Shown: positions 44,229-57,548, numbered from the stretch's first letter. The stretch: DNA of 64,000 nt from Okapia johnstoni (GCA_024291935.2 CM044320.1:55618001-55682000); one strand, 5' to 3'. Program-made: numbers and translations. Notes: a model not told the origin generated them from the letters alone.

Positions 44229-44425
44229 GGGACTTCCCTGGTGGCTCAGTGATAAAGAATCCACCTGCCAATGCGGGAGACACAGGTTCAATCCCTGGGT
44301 CAGGAAGATGCCCTGGAGAAGGGAATGGCAACCCATTCCAGTATTCTTGCCTGGGAAATCCCATGGACAGAGGAGACTTGTGGGCCATAGTCCATGGGGT
44401 GGCAAAAAAGTTGGACATGAAAAAA
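44229..44425 (+). repeat. Bov-tA-type SINE
   Basis: gggacttccctggtggctca, ggttcaatccctgggtcagg, then the BovA part and an A run. Confidence 0.87.
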
Positions 44426-45149
44426 AAAAAAGAGAGACATGATTTAGCAACCAGACAATAACTATCACATATCACTTTGTATTGCTTTTTAATTATTATA
44501 TGGGTACATCCTTCTCTGACAAGGACATAAGCTCCTGGAGGGCAGGGGCACGTATCATCCTGTAAACGCTGCTATGCAGCTAGAAAAAAAAACCAAGTTT
44601 ATCCTCGCTAGTCAATACACAGACTACCATTTACCTCGTGTTTACTGTGTACCTCGGGTGGGCTGTTTTACATATACTCTCTTATATGAGGACTAGTGAT
44701 GGATTAATGGCAGGAGCTCAGTACATTTCACAGCCAAGATGAATGCAGGCCACATTCAGAAGCACTGGACAGCGGCCTGGGATTTGTGGGTGGAGGACTG
44801 AAGGATAGGAGGAAAAGTTCACACAAGTGTGGGAAGCTGCTTTGGGTCCCTAGGCAGCTGTGTCTCCCAGGCCTTTGCTCTTCCCCCAAATTTCCATTCA
44901 CCTTGATCCCAACTCACCATTTAGATTAGAGGAAACAGAGACTCCTCCAGTTTCCTGCTCCCTACCAACAGACATTTCATTAGCACCTGCACCCTCCCTG
45001 CAGGCTCAAAGGAGAGCCTGTCTCTGCCCCTGCCTGAAGGATGTTCCTCCATCTGTGCTCAGGACCTCACCTGCCTCCCCAGGCACTGTTCCAGTCATTG
45101 TCCCCTCCATCCTCCAAATCTCCAGCCTCTCATTCACCAATTATTGCAG

Positions 45150-45275
45150 GTCATTTTCTTTTGGTCACACCTCACAGCTTGCAGGATCTTAGTTCCCTAA
45201 CCAGGGGTTGAACCTGGGCCCTCAGCTGTCAAAGTGCCAAGTCCTAAGCACTCGACCACCAGGCAGTTCCTTATT
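45150..45275 (-). repeat. CHR-type SINE, short
   Basis: ggatcttagttccctaacca, ggttgaacctgggccctcag, ctaagcactcgaccaccagg. Confidence 0.8.
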
Positions 45276-46414
45276 ATAGCTCTTAACCCTCAACATACAA
45301 ATACATTCAAATTCCTCCACCTTTAAAAAAGTGAATTGAACTGGTAGCAAGCAATCTTCCCAAAATCTATGTCCGGTGAATTCAATAACAATTTGTTGGG
45401 TGCCTGTTCTCAGGCTCTCATAGCCAAGACAGTCAGATTTGTTAACAATGATATCTTATATCACAGCCCAGCATTATTAGGACTGTGACTCCAGTGAAGC
45501 ACAGGGTGCCATGGGAGCACGTGGGAGGGGCACCTAAACTAGGTAGAGGATAGGAGAGATCAGGGAGGTGATGCCCAAATTGAATCTTAAAGGGAAAAAA
45601 GAAGTTATTCAGACCAAGAACAAGAGGAGAGGTAAACCAGGAAGGGAGTCTAGCATGTGCAAAAGCATGGATGCTGTGGGAGCATGGTACCTTCTGGAAA
45701 CGGGTAGTAAGTGGCAATGGGGAAGAGCAGAGGATTTAGGGCAGGTGAGCAATATGATGAGATTTAGTAGAGAAACTACCCTGGTTGCAGTGTGGAGAAT
45801 GGATTTAAACAGTAAGTCTGAAGCCGGGAGAACTGTTCAGGTTAATAATAATGAAGAAGGGGACCATATGGAGGAGGAGAAGTGAAGCATTGTGGAATCA
45901 ACCTAGTTAGGAAGAGAAGTAAAGACAAGAGCCAGTGGGGAAGGAAAGAATAGAGTTAAGGAACTAGAAGTCTCAACTGACCTAAAGATCAGACTTCCTG
46001 GGGGCAAGGGAAGGAAGGAATTGAAAGGTTGGCATGTTGTGGTCAGAGACAAAGGGGTGAGATCTCCTGGGAGGGTGTGGTAGAGGTTGTGGCTATGGGA
46101 GTGAATGGCTATGGCAAAATGGAGGTGAGTCATTGGAGTTGAAGAGACCAGAGTGCCGCTGGACTACCTGCATGAACACTGAAGCCACCTGGGTTTGCTA
46201 AAGACCTGAGGTGGCAAGGAAGATGGTGAATCAGATGCCATAGACTTTCTTCAAGGAGGGTGGGCAAATGAGCAGGACATCAGTGGATGGCAGCAAAAGT
46301 AATAATTAACATTTAGTGAGAGTTTATGTGTTACTTCAATTCCTACTTTTTAAATCATCCAAGTACTGTACATTTTATCCTACAACAGTACTATGAATTA
46401 GAACTGTGTGCCCA

Positions 46415-46615
46415 GTGTGGTGAAGTGAAAGTCGCTCCATCATGTCCCACTCTTTGCGACCCCAAGGACTATACAGCCCATGGGATTCTCCAGGCCAGAA
46501 TACTGGAGTGGGTAGCCTTTCCCTTCTCCAGGGGATCTTCCCAACCCAGGAATCGAACCAGGGTCTCCTGCACTGCAGGCAGATTCTTTACCAACTGAGC
46601 TATCAGGGAAGCCAA
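46415..46615 (-). repeat. Bov-tA-type SINE
   Basis: gtgaagtgaaagtcgctcca at one end and ctttaccaactgagctatca at the other. Confidence 0.87.
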
Positions 46616-46669
46616 GTCACTAGTCAAATGTGACTATTTAATTTTCATAAAAAAAAAAACAAACAGTTC

Positions 46670-46850
46670 TTGGGACTTCCCTCGTAGTCTAGCAGCTAAG
46701 ACTCCACGCTCCCAGTGCAGGGGGCCCAGGTTCCATCACTGGTCAGGAAACTAGATCCCACATGCCACAACTAAATTTCCCATGTTTCACAACTAAGACC
46801 CAGTGCAGCCACATGCATACATACATAAACAAACATTAAAAAATAAAAAA
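46670..46850 (+). repeat. CHR-type SINE
   Basis: gggacttccctcgtagtcta head, aagacccagtgcagccacat tail. Directly follows the reverse Bov-tA. Confidence 0.8.
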
Positions 46851-46959
46851 CAATCCCTCACATGTACTGGCCACATTTCAAACACTCAGCAGCCACATAT
46901 GGCTAGTGGCTACTTGATTAGCACAGACATGGGACATTTCCTTCCATCATCACAGAAAG

Positions 46960-47095
46960 TTCTGTTGGATAGTGCTAATAGCCCTTGTTTTACAGATCAG
47001 GAAGCTGCAGTGTGGAAAGTTTAAGTAATCTGCCCACAGCGAAAGAGCTGGCAAGTGAGCTGGGATTTGTATCCAGTTAGTCTGGCACAAGTGCT
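46960..47095 (-). repeat. MIR-type SINE fragment
   Basis: tgttttacagatcaggaagc and gctggcaagtgagctgggat. Confidence 0.65.
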
Positions 47096-48549
47096 GTTGC
47101 CCTTAAGCAGTATGGTACACATCTTCTCAATGGAGGGTGAAATAGCTGACCCTTAAAAGGAAGAGGAATTTGTATGACTATCAAGGCAAGCATTGATGAT
47201 GCCTGCTCAGCAGCGAGTCTTTCTCCCTTGTTGGCAAAGTCTGGATTATATACAGGTGTTCCCCTCCCCTGCATTTAGGGGGTGAATCTCATTGGTCTTA
47301 CCAATCATGGTGTTTCCATTGTCCTGGCTAATAGAAGTTTGTGGGGACTTGGGAAAGATTTTGTTTTTCTTCATTTTCAAGACTACATGTGATGTCTGAG
47401 GAAAGAGACCATCAGCCACTGAGGACAGAGTAGCAGTGTGAAGAGGTAGAAAACTCTTAATGAATCAAGCAGTCCTGGGTCTGTTCTAGAACTCTTTGTT
47501 CAGTCTGCTTTAATTGGATATTCTGTTACTTGCTGCTCAATGCATCCCTGAGACTTTAGTAGAGCCACACTGACTATAAGAAATGGTGAGCATAGAGCAG
47601 GCTGACTGCCCATGCTCCCACAGTCACCTAACCTGATCACTTGGGAGAATAAATGACATCTCTTTAAAAAAAAAATGTGTCCTCAGGGAAGAGCCACATT
47701 TCAGACAAGTAAAGAGGGGCAAGGATAATCTGAGCCAAGAGTGGCCCAGGGCTTTGTGCAAGGAAGGGATTGGGGAGCAGCACAAGGGTGGTCAGGAAGA
47801 GGAAGGACTAGGCTGAGTGGAGAAGGGTAGACGCCCACTGAGGCCTGCCAAGGATGACAGGATATGAGCAATGGGGGTGTCAGCTGGTCTCAAGTTCTCA
47901 AATGAAGCCCTGTGGCTGTCAGGGGCTAACTGTGGCCAACAGACCTTCACCCCACAGAAGGGTAAGTAGCAGCCCTGGTGGGTGGGCGAAGGCAGGCATC
48001 TCTGGATGGAGTCAGCTGTGGTCAGGATTGAGCCTCTGCAAGGACATTCTAGCCCTCTAACTAGCACTCTAATTACTGTCTTGCCTTTTTCTCTTCCCTG
48101 GAGCAGCCAAACTTGGGAAAGTTATTCACATTCTCTGTCTTCCCTTCCTCGCCTCCTCAGAACACTGCAAGCTGCCTACTGCCTCCACCAGTCCAATGAA
48201 ACTGTTCTGGCCCATGTCACACATGCCCTCCTAGAATAATGACCTGCCCCTGTCCTTCTCTTGCTGGACCATTCAGCGGTTTTCAACACTGTTAGCCACT
48301 CTTGAATAAGCACTTCCCCCATTGGCTTTCATGGCCCCTCCTAGTCTTCCTCCTACCTGTCTTGGTGCTCCTTCTCAGTTTCCTGTCTTCACAGGCTATC
48401 CTTCCTGTGTAATCTCATCCACACCTGAGGCTGAAGCATACATGGAGAAAAGCAATGTAACATGGTAGTTAAAAGCATGGCCTCTGGAGCCAGGCCACCC
48501 GGGTTCAAATCCTTGCCCTACCACTTCATTTCTGTATGACATCTACACT

Positions 48550-50075
48550 CCTACCAAGATGTACATCGTTATCCTCAACCCACCCCCTGGGGGAGCCACT
48601 GTTCTGATTTTTTCCACCATAGGTTTGTCTTGTTTATTTTAGAATTCATATAAATGGAATAAAGCAGGATGTGCTTTCATGTCTGGCTTCTTTTACTCAC
48701 TGTGTCTTGAGATTTATTGTGCTGTTGTATGTATCTATAATGTGTCCATTTTATTCCTAGTATCTCATGGTAGAGATGTGCCACAGATGCTTTGTCCTTT
48801 AAAAAAAAAAAATGATTGGCACCTGAGCCACAGCCAGTTTTTGGCTAACATGAAGAAAACTGCTATGACAATTCTTCGGAATCTTTGTGTAACCATATGT
48901 TTTCACTTCTCTTGACTAAATAACTAAGAGTATAATTGCTGGGTCATAGGGTAGGTATATGCTTAATAGTTATATAAGAAACTGCTATATATTACTCCAA
49001 ATTTATAGTACATTCCCAACACTGTAAGAGAAGTCCTGCTGCTCTACATTGTCAGTAGCGTTTGGTTTTGTCAGTTTTTAAAAGTTAAACCATTTTGGAG
49101 AATGTGGAGAATTATCTCACTGTGGTTTTAATTTGCATTTTCTTGATGACTAGAGATATTGAGCACTTTTCATGTGCTTATTGAGTATTCATACATGTTC
49201 TTTTATGACGTATCTGTTCAAATGTTTTGTCCATTTTTAAAAATGAGGTGTTTTTATTATTACTGTGTTATAGGAATTTTTATGTATCCTGAATACCAGT
49301 TCTTTGTGAGATCAATATTTTGCTTACTTTCTGGCTTACTTTTTCATTTTCTTAATGGTGTCTTTTGATAAACAGACGTTTTCAATTTTGATGTTTCCTT
49401 CATCAATTTGTTTTCTTTTTATGGTTATTGCTTGGTTTCTATAACATAAATTTTTACCTACTTCCAAGTCAGGAAGATATTCTGTGTTTTCACTTAAAAA
49501 CTTTATGATTTTAGCTGTTATGGCTTAGGTCTATGATTAATCTGAATTAATTTCTGCATATGATGTGAGGTAGGGATTGTGATTCACTTATTGTTCCAAC
49601 ACAATTTGTTGAAAGGATATTCCTTGCCCCAGTGGATTGCTTTGACATCTTCATCAAGATTAAATGACCTTTGGGACTTCCCTGGTCCAGTGGTCCAGTG
49701 GCTAAGACTCCGAGCTCCAAACGCAGGGGAACTGGGTTTGATCTCTGATTGAGAAACTAGATCCCACAGGCCAACTAAGAGTTTGCATACTGCAACACAT
49801 GCTGCAATGAAGATCGAAGACCTCACGTGCCACAACTAAGACCCAGCACAAGCCAAATTTAAGAAAGCATTAAATGACCTTTAAGTGTGTTAGTCTATTT
49901 CTGGCTCTCTATTCTATCCCATGGATCTGTTTGTCAGACCTCATGCCAGAACTATAGTGTCTTGATTATCATAGCCTACAAGTCTCAAAGTCAAGTAGTA
50001 AAGTCCTCTGGCATTGGGGAATTGTTTTTATTTTTCTGTTAGCATTGGGATTTTAAAAGCTCCTCAGTTGATTTA
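48550..50075 (-). repeat. Old L1 fragment, interrupted
   Basis: Reverse L1 sequence, e.g. gttttaatttgcattttctt, atgactagagatattgagca, ttgtccatttttaaaaatga. Heavily decayed. Split by the CHR SINE at 49659-49882. Confidence 0.72.
49659..49882 (+). repeat. CHR-type SINE with 14-bp target-site duplication
   Basis: Perfect flanking repeats attaaatgaccttt at 49659-49672 and 49869-49882. The body carries tccagtggctaagactccga and gacccagcacaagccaaatt. Confidence 0.92.
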
Positions 50076-50289
50076 AATGTGCTGCCAAAATCTGAAAACT
50101 TGAGAACATTCTAATGTGAGCCACAGTTTCTAGACCCAGGTTTCCCTGTTACTATCCTCTAGGCCAACATGAAAAACGAATTAATATACTTGATCCTGCC
50201 TCTTTAGGCTGGAATCCTCTTCCTCTTCAGCTCTGTGGCTAGTGCACTAAGGGCTTCATCAATTTCTCACCTGGTTCCCCTCTACTTGC

Positions 50290-50440
50290 ATTTATTTTTA
50301 ACATTTATTTTTTATTTATTTGGCTGCATGGAGTTTTACTTGTGGCACGTGGGATTAAGTTCCCTGACCAGGGATCAAACCCAGGCCCCCTGTATTGGGA
50401 GTGTGGAGTCTTAACCACTGGACCACCAGGGAATCCTCCC
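50290..50440 (-). repeat. CHR-type SINE
   Basis: T-rich tail, ttccctgaccagggatcaaa, cttaaccactggaccaccag. Confidence 0.82.
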
Positions 50441-50944
50441 TCTACTTTCAGATAAAAATTCTAAGTCCTTAGTGTGGCTAAAATCACCTTTTGTGATTAG
50501 GCTCTCTGATACTTCATCCATTATCTTCCCCAACAAGTACCTTAAGCTTCCACCATACCACATTTGCCTTAAGTGTTTCAAATTTCTTCATGCCTACATG
50601 TCTTTGCCTGTCCTGCAGCCTAAAACACCCTTTACTTCTGTCATTGTTTGCCATCTCCTTCCTCTCTTTCAACACATAGCCTGGTATAATCCACTCTGCC
50701 CTGCTTTGACCCTCTTATCTGGGATAGGTATCCTGCCCTGGTTCCCATGGCCCTCTGTGCTGTGTGCCTTTATCCTAGGCATTAAGGTACTTTGTTGTAA
50801 TTGTCAGTGATCTAGTTACTCAACCCCATTAACCTGCACACACCTTGAAGGCTGAGACTGCATGTTTTCACCTCATCTCTAGTGCCTACCAATGTAATTG
50901 GCACATATGAGGTACCTAATAAATGTTTTTTAAATGAAAGGAAA

Positions 50945-51140
50945 CCGGGCTCCAATCTGCACTGTGATTTGAGGCAGATTCCTCAACTTTTCTGAGACTA
51001 TTTCCATGTCTACAAACTGAAAATAACACCTATGCCACAAGGTAGTTGTAAAACTTAGATGAGGTAATCCATGTAAAATCTACTGCGTGGACTTGGTATG
51101 TGGAAAGGACTCAATAAATCTTGGTTCTCTTCCCATCTTT
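50945..51140 (+). repeat. MIR-type SINE, old
   Basis: ctccaatctgcactgtgatt, ggtagttgtaaaacttagat, ggactcaataaatcttggtt. Confidence 0.7.
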
Positions 51141-51264
51141 CCTGTTTACACTTCTTTATCTGACCGCTAGGTGGTGTCAGTCTTTGGCCTGACATTCAAT
51201 TCCAGGGCTGCCCTCTTAATGCCCCCTTCTCAGTGCCTGTTACACTCGGACAGGAAAAGGAAAG

Positions 51265-51480
51265 TGGAAAGGAAAGTGAAGTTGCTCAGTCATGTCTGAC
51301 TCTTTGCAACCCCATGGACTATAGCCTACCAGGCTCCTCCATCCATGGGATTCTCCAGGCAAGAATACTGGCGTAGGTTGCCATTTCCTTCTCCAGGGGA
51401 TATTCCCTGACCCAGGGATCAAACCCGGGTCTCCCACATTGCAGGCAGATTCTTTACCCTCTGAGCCACCAGGGAAGGAA
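51265..51480 (-). repeat. Bov-tA-type SINE
   Basis: gtgaagttgctcagtcatgt start, ctttaccctctgagccacca end. Confidence 0.87.
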
Positions 51481-52339
51481 AGGGACATGTTTAATAATCT
51501 GCTGGGAGATCTCAAAAAAAGGAGGTATTCTCTCCACCAATTTCTTTGCCTGCTGTCACCATTCTTGATAACCTGATAGTGGATTGCACAGAATTAATTC
51601 CGCCTTGGTTTCCCCTTTTTGGTTATAGTTCCAACCCAAGGATTTGAAGATGGAAAAAGCTTCTTTAGAGTAGAAGTAGGGAGAAAGAGAAGAAGTCGAG
51701 GCAGAGAGGGACTGCATAATGGGTGCTATAGGAGGAATACGGAGACAATTCTTACAGTCATATCCCATTTGATGGTAATTATGATGGTCTCCTTTACCAG
51801 TGCAGACACCCCTAGCCCCTACTCCTGTAAGCTCACTCACATAACAATCAAGAGGTCCTAACACTGTGTGGATACAAGTAAGTAAAGGGATACGATACCT
51901 GCCCATAGGGAGTTTATGGTCTGATGGTGGAACCAGAATCCCAAAATTAAGTGCCAAATTCTAGGTACTAAGGCTGTCTTGAGAGCAAGCTTGGTACAGG
52001 AGAGATGGGCAGAGTGAGAATAACAGGAGAGCCTTGCTGAGGAGGGTAGGAAGGAGCTGAGAGAAGAGCATAAGTAAAGGCTCAGGTAGAAATATGCATT
52101 CTATCGTCTTATAGTGACAACCTCAGCATTTCACACGTTGGAAATAACCCGAGTGCCCAACAATCCCAGCAGACTATAGAGTATCCAACAAGGAGATCCC
52201 AAGTAGTCCATGTAAAGAGCGACCTAGGTGTGTGTGTACAATGGGAAAGGGATCAAGATGAGGTAATTGAGAAAAAGCAAGTTCCAGAACAGTATATACT
52301 TAATGAGCTGATTTGCGGTTTTAAAAGATGTTTATTTAT

Positions 52340-52475
52340 ATTTGTTTATTATTTATTTATTTTGGCTGCACCAAGTAGCTTGCAGAGTCTTGGTTCCCTG
52401 ACCAACAACTGAACCCAGGCCTCCGGCAGTGAAAGTGTGGAGTCCTAACCACTGGACCACCAGGGAATTCTGTTT
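52340..52475 (-). repeat. CHR-type SINE
   Basis: ttggttccctgaccaacaac, cctaaccactggaccaccag. Confidence 0.8.
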
Positions 52476-52974
52476 ATTGTTTTTAAAAAATTTCTTGGGA
52501 GGAGACCCAGGGAACTCTTAATAGTGGTTATTCTGAGGGTGGGACTGAATGGGAGCTTGAAGTGTGGCAAGTTTACTTTTCACGTTGTATCTTCCTATAC
52601 TGAGTTTTGCAACCACTAAGTATTATTATTTTTTTTTTACAATATAAAGTTAATAAAAATAAACACACAGTCATATCCAGGAGATAGCAGGGATTGGGAG
52701 GTAACAAGTGAGAAGTGTCCATGTGCTGGCTGAGGCCAGATACTGGAAGGCCAAGACTGGAAGAGTTCACATGTAATCATTCTGTTGTTTATGGACACCC
52801 AGTAGAGGTTCCCCAGTCAGGAAGAAACAGAGGAAGCAGTTTCAGGAAGATTCACCTGCATAAGAGAGGTATCAGGGAGAGCCGAGAAACAGGGCTGCCC
52901 CCCTCACAACCTTCTCAGGCTATGTATGGTCACTCCAGCTAGCTTTTTCCTTTCAAAGCTGCCTGAAGTCTGTT

Positions 52975-53145
52975 TCTTCTTTTCTTTGGGCGGTGCTGGG
53001 TCTTCGTTGCAACGCTTGGGCTTCTCTAGCTGCGGCGTGTGTGGGCTCTCCAGTTGTGGTGTGCAGGCTCAGTAGTTGCAGTGTGTGGGATCTTAGATCC
53101 CTGGGAGCTCAGAGTCTTATCCACTGGACCATCAGGGAAGTCCCC
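52975..53145 (-). repeat. CHR-type SINE
   Basis: gtgctgggtcttcgttgcaa, gggcttctctagctgcggcg, tatccactggaccatcaggg. Confidence 0.8.
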
Positions 53146-54079
53146 TGAACTCTGTTTCAATCTGACTTTACTTGGATGACAATATGGGGAAGGGGTTCTG
53201 GGAGAAGGAACCTAGTAGGTGTTCATTAAAAACCTTTAGTAAGTTCCTGCCATGTGACCCATGTTACGTGTTAGCCCATGGGGTCTGGATGAAAGGATAA
53301 GACCCCACCCCGGACCAGAGAAACTCTGGCAGTGGAATGGAGGAAAAATCTGAGCTCTATTTCAAAGGAAAAATTGTAAGTCCTGAACCCAGGTTTGCAA
53401 GATCGGTAGAGAAAGGCCCAGAAGACTGGTTGGCAAAAAGTCTGAGGTTTCTGGCCCAGGAGACTAAAGGCAGGTGGCCTTGGCCCTGAGCAAAGCTCGC
53501 CTGGAGGAGCTCTGGTTTGGAGGAAAGGTCTAGCTGCTTCTGGATTCTTCTCTGGCTGTCGCTTCTCTCAACAGACAAGCCCTCCATGCTGCTCTGCTTT
53601 CTGCCAGGGCCCGACTGGAGTGAGGATGTGGGGCTTTTCCTTGACTAGAATTTTAAAAGGGAGAAGGGTGGCGCAAGCCTCCCTCAACTCTAACGTCAGT
53701 TTCTGGCAGCCAGCGTTGCTGGCTGTCTCCCTGAACTCCGACTTCCAGACACCAGAAAGTCAGACACCCGAAGTACAGCGGTAAAACACCGCCCAGAAGG
53801 GGGCAGTGGCCAGAAGCACAGTGTTGGGCTCTGGGAGCCGCCCGGCGCCCCGTGGACTCCGAGCTAGGAGTCCCTTATGGACTCTGGCTAGGACAAAGGT
53901 CCGGGACCCAGCAGACACCTCCTTAGAAGAACTCGAGGCCTGGAAACAGAGGTTCAAGAGTCCCTCATCTTATTCCAAATCCCCGTTGCTCGGAATCTAA
54001 AACCCCGACTTGGTGTAAAGCCAGTCAGAAGGTATAAAAAAACAAAACACCAAACAAAAAAATAAATGAGCCCCGACCT

Positions 54080-55640
54080 CTTGGGACGAAGAGGGGTGGA
54101 CCTTCCTCAACCCCACCCGCTGGTGACTCACCTCCCTCCTAACCAGGGCCTGCCCCTCCCGCGCCCAGTGCCAGGCGAGCAGGACAGGGCGGGTGCTAAG
54201 GTGGGCTCCATCCCCAAGCCCTAGGCAGGCGGACAAGCTGCGGCGTGTCCCCGCGGGTGTCCCTGTTTATAAGCCAAGCCCTGGCGCGAGGTGGGGGCGG
54301 TCCTTTTCGGCCCCTCCCCCACCCCGCCCCCCTCCGCCGCAGGCCCCAATCCGGGTCCGGGTCTGACAGTCTCCAAATCAAAGCTCAGCCTCTCCCCGCA
54401 TCTTCCCCACGGTCTGGCGGCCCCCAGGCGGCCCCCATCCCGCCCCCACCCCAGGCAGGGGAGTCACAGTCAGGGTGCCCCCAGGAGATCAGGCCTCGGT
54501 CCACACCTCCCGATCTTAGATCCCCAGACGGGGCCTGAAATCCTAGGGCGAGACACCGAGTTTCAAAGCCAAGCGAAGCGGCTCAGCTCTCCTCGCCCCC
54601 CGCCCAATCCCTCTCGCCCCTTCAGTTTTTGAGCGCCAGGCAGAAGGGCCCAGGCAGGGGAATGGGCACTCCAGGCCCAAAACCAGCCAGCGGGGACCCA
54701 GGGACCCCCGTTCTCGGACCCCTTGCCAGAGCTCCAAATCTTGTCGCTCCTCTGACTCCCCCTCCCCAGGGCAGCGCGCCAAATCGGCGCATGCGCACTC
54801 GCAGGATTGCCGCGTAGCTCTTTCTCCCCCCCCCCCCCCGCTTTTTCTTTCCCCGCCCCTTCTCTCCCTCCCTCCTCTCCCGGTCCCCTCCCTCTCCACC
54901 TCCCCCCCCCCACTCAGCCCGCCCCGCGGCACCTCAGTCCCGGGAACAGTGGTGCGAGCTCCAGGCCTGTGCACTGAGGAGGCGGAAACGAGGGGAGCCC
55001 CCAGAGCTCCATCAGGCCCCTTCCAAAGGCTCCCCAACCCGGTCCACGCCCCCCACCTCCCCACCCCGCCTCCTCCCAATTGTGCATTTTTGCAGCCGGA
55101 GGCGGCTCGGAGATGAGGGCTGTGAGCTTCGCCCCGGGAGGGGGAAAAAGAGGAACGAAGAGAAAAACAGGGGGTGAAGGGTTTGGATTTGGGGGCAGAG
55201 AGTGCAGCCCCGTCTGCAGGCCCTCTCCGAGGGGCTTCGAACTCTACATCCTCACCCACGCCCCTGGTGCGCTTTGCTGAAGGATAGGATAAGAATAGAG
55301 GAGAAGGGAGGAAGGAGGAAAAAGGGGGGCCCCCCAATTGGGGGGGGCGACGGCGAGAAGTAACAGGACCAGAGGAGAGGGGGCTGCTGCTTGCATCAGC
55401 CCACACCATGCTGACCCCGCCGCTGCTGCTGTTGCTGCCCCTGCTCTCAGCTCTGGTCGCGGGCGCAGTCGACGGTGAGTGAGATTCCGCGGCCCCCTTG
55501 GACCCCTGGGGACACCCACTCCCCAGCCCCCACTCCTGCGTTTGGATGGGAAAGGGAATCGCGGGAGGGGGTGCCTTTTGTTATCCCAGTCCAGCTGACA
55601 CTGCAGCGGCCCAGCTGGGGGCGGGGATGGGGGTCCAATT
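54080..55640 (+). promoter_or_regulatory. LRP1: LRP1 CpG-island promoter
   Basis: GC-rich, TATA-less region around LRP1 exon 1. A perfect NRF-1 palindrome GCGCATGCGC sits at 54787-54796. A 14-base C run at 54826-54839 and further C/G runs follow. GC boxes (ccgcccc) occur repeatedly. If the 5' UTR is near the human length of roughly 0.45 kb, transcription starts near 54950. Confidence 0.72.
55408..55474 (+). CDS. LRP1: LRP1 coding exon 1 (signal peptide)
   Basis: Low-density lipoprotein receptor-related protein 1, a 600-kDa endocytic receptor of the plasma membrane. Only the first coding exon is in the window: MLTPPLLLLLPLLSALVAGAVD, 22 codons plus one base, then donor G|gtgagt. It matches the human signal peptide (AAID becoming GAVD at the end). 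The ATG has a good context (caccatgc). Exon 2, which should begin the first LDL-receptor class A repeat, was not found before 64000. Confidence 0.95.
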
Positions 55641-57354
55641 TGGAGGATGGGGGCCTTGGGCAAATGATGCTTCTGGGACACCCCCCTTCAGCCCAAACAA
55701 AGACCAGAGGCCTGGGAAGGGAGAAGAGGGACCCCCCAGTTTTCTGATCCTGGGATCTAGAGGCCTTCTCCTATCTCTGTTCGGGGAGGGCCTCCGCCTC
55801 CCCTACATCCTCTACCCCCCCACCTCCATCTAAATTGTAAAGGAATCCAGATTTGCAATGTACTGGCTGCGAAAGGGGGCGGGGGTCCTTTTGCAGTGGG
55901 CTCTGAATCTGGAAGGGGGAGACGGGTCGGGGTGCCCTGCTGGGCAGAGGGCAGGCTAGACGGGGACTGGCTTTGGGTCGGGAGAGGGAGGGCCACGGGA
56001 AGGCCCCCTGCTTGGGTGTGGAATCTGGGCCCTTGGAGACCGGGCTTGGAGGCCTGAGTCCAGGATTTAGCGGGCTGCCAGCCTGGGTTCCGAAATGAGC
56101 ACTTCCCCCTCTCAGGGCCTCTGTCAGTAGCCTGGAAAGAGCTGTATTGGGGGGTGTAGCGGGTGGGGGGCAGGCGAAGCTATATGACTTTGAATTTTCC
56201 TTCTTAATTCCTGGGAGCTTTGAGATGAAAAAACGTCAGATGTCATCATTGGGGAAGGGGACTGGAGAATGGCCTGGAATGCTGAGGTGGGAGGGTGGAG
56301 GAAGGCTGCTCTCTCCCTGACTTCTGGCTTGATCACAGTTTGGACTGGAAGGAGAGCTGGAGATTGGATGGGGGTTATGTTATGCCCCCACCCCTAATTC
56401 CCTGCTCCTTAAGTAGATGTGTTTATTTCTCGCCAACATTTCCCCTCCTCCCCTCATACACACACACTTTGTATATTGCAGTTAGCTTTGGTCTAGAACT
56501 GTGTCCTTTTGGAGAAACGGGGTGCCCTCTTGCCTTTTTTTTAGTGTCAGCTATTTTCCCTCTTACTTGTGAGTCACTGGTTCAAGTCTTGCTCAAGCTT
56601 TGGGCTGGGGTCACGGGGTTGGGCTGGACTGGGCCCCTGATTTGAGTAGGGATGGGATCTGATCCATTCCCGTCACTTTAATCTTCTCATCGAGGGAAAA
56701 AAATCTGCACCCAATACCATCATGCACCCCTCCTCCATCTTCTCAATTCTGCCAGAATGGGATTGGGAAAGTTTTTCTCTGAAACTGGATTAACTCTTCC
56801 CCTCCCCCCAACTTGCTTCAGTTGGGAGGAGGGTTAGGGGGACAGGAAATACATAGGACAGTATATTCAGTAGCTCTCAATTATGCCATCTTGGGGACTC
56901 TGTCCACCTACCACTCACCCCACATGGAGAAGAGGAAAGAAGCTATGTCCGGAATACCCTTCAGACCAGCCCTTGCCTGTGATTTCCTGTTATGGGTGTT
57001 GTTTCCTCTTGTTCTTAACCCTGTGAAGTGAGAGGGGAAACTGAGGCAGAGAGCTCTGGAAGGGATAGAAAAGCATTTTAAGAGAGAAAGAGTGATGCAT
57101 CAAGAGCCCCACGATGGAAGGAGGATGTAGTTAGGCAGAAAGAAGAGGGGGTCTCTGTGGAAAGCAGAAAAGGGCCCCAGTCCAGTCAGGAATGGCCCCA
57201 GGGAGCTTCACCCCTCGGGTAATTAATTACCCCACCTAGTTGGTGGGTGGCGAGTAGAGGAGGGAGAGTGTTTTCCTTAACGGTCTCCCACCCTTTTGTA
57301 AGTTTCCACCCAGCCTACAGCTGTAACCCCAGCTCAAACCAAACTCTATCCAAA

Positions 57355-57548
57355 GTCCTGGGCAACTCTTTGAGACCCCACAGACTGTAGCTTGTCAGGC
57401 TCCTGTGTCCATGGGATTTTCCCAGCAAGGATACTGGAGTGGGTTGCCATTTCCTCCTCCAGGGGCTCTTCCCGACCTAGGGATCGAATCTGCATCTCCT
57501 GCATTGCAGGCGAATTATTCACCGATGAGCCACCAGAGAAGCCCCTAG
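57355..57548 (-). repeat. Bov-tA-type SINE in LRP1 intron 1
   Basis: cccacagactgtagcttgtc, tttcctcctccaggggctct, tgatgagccaccagagaagc-like end. More diverged than the other copies. Confidence 0.82.

Larger units (their letters stand above)
41200..54080. other. STAT6-LRP1 intergenic region
   Basis: No gene was recognised. It holds SINEs, an old L1 and MIRs (listed), plus C/A-rich microsatellite near 41927-41975. Stretches 42580-43500, 45280-46300, 47100-48430, 51480-52340 and 53150-54080 show nothing I can name. Short open frames there look random. Confidence 0.7.

Noticed and set aside
54543..55409. 288-codon open frame antisense to LRP1 exon 1
   Set aside because: GC-rich islands lack stop codons by chance; composition is low-complexity Gly/Arg/Pro, with no recognisable domain and no splice context.
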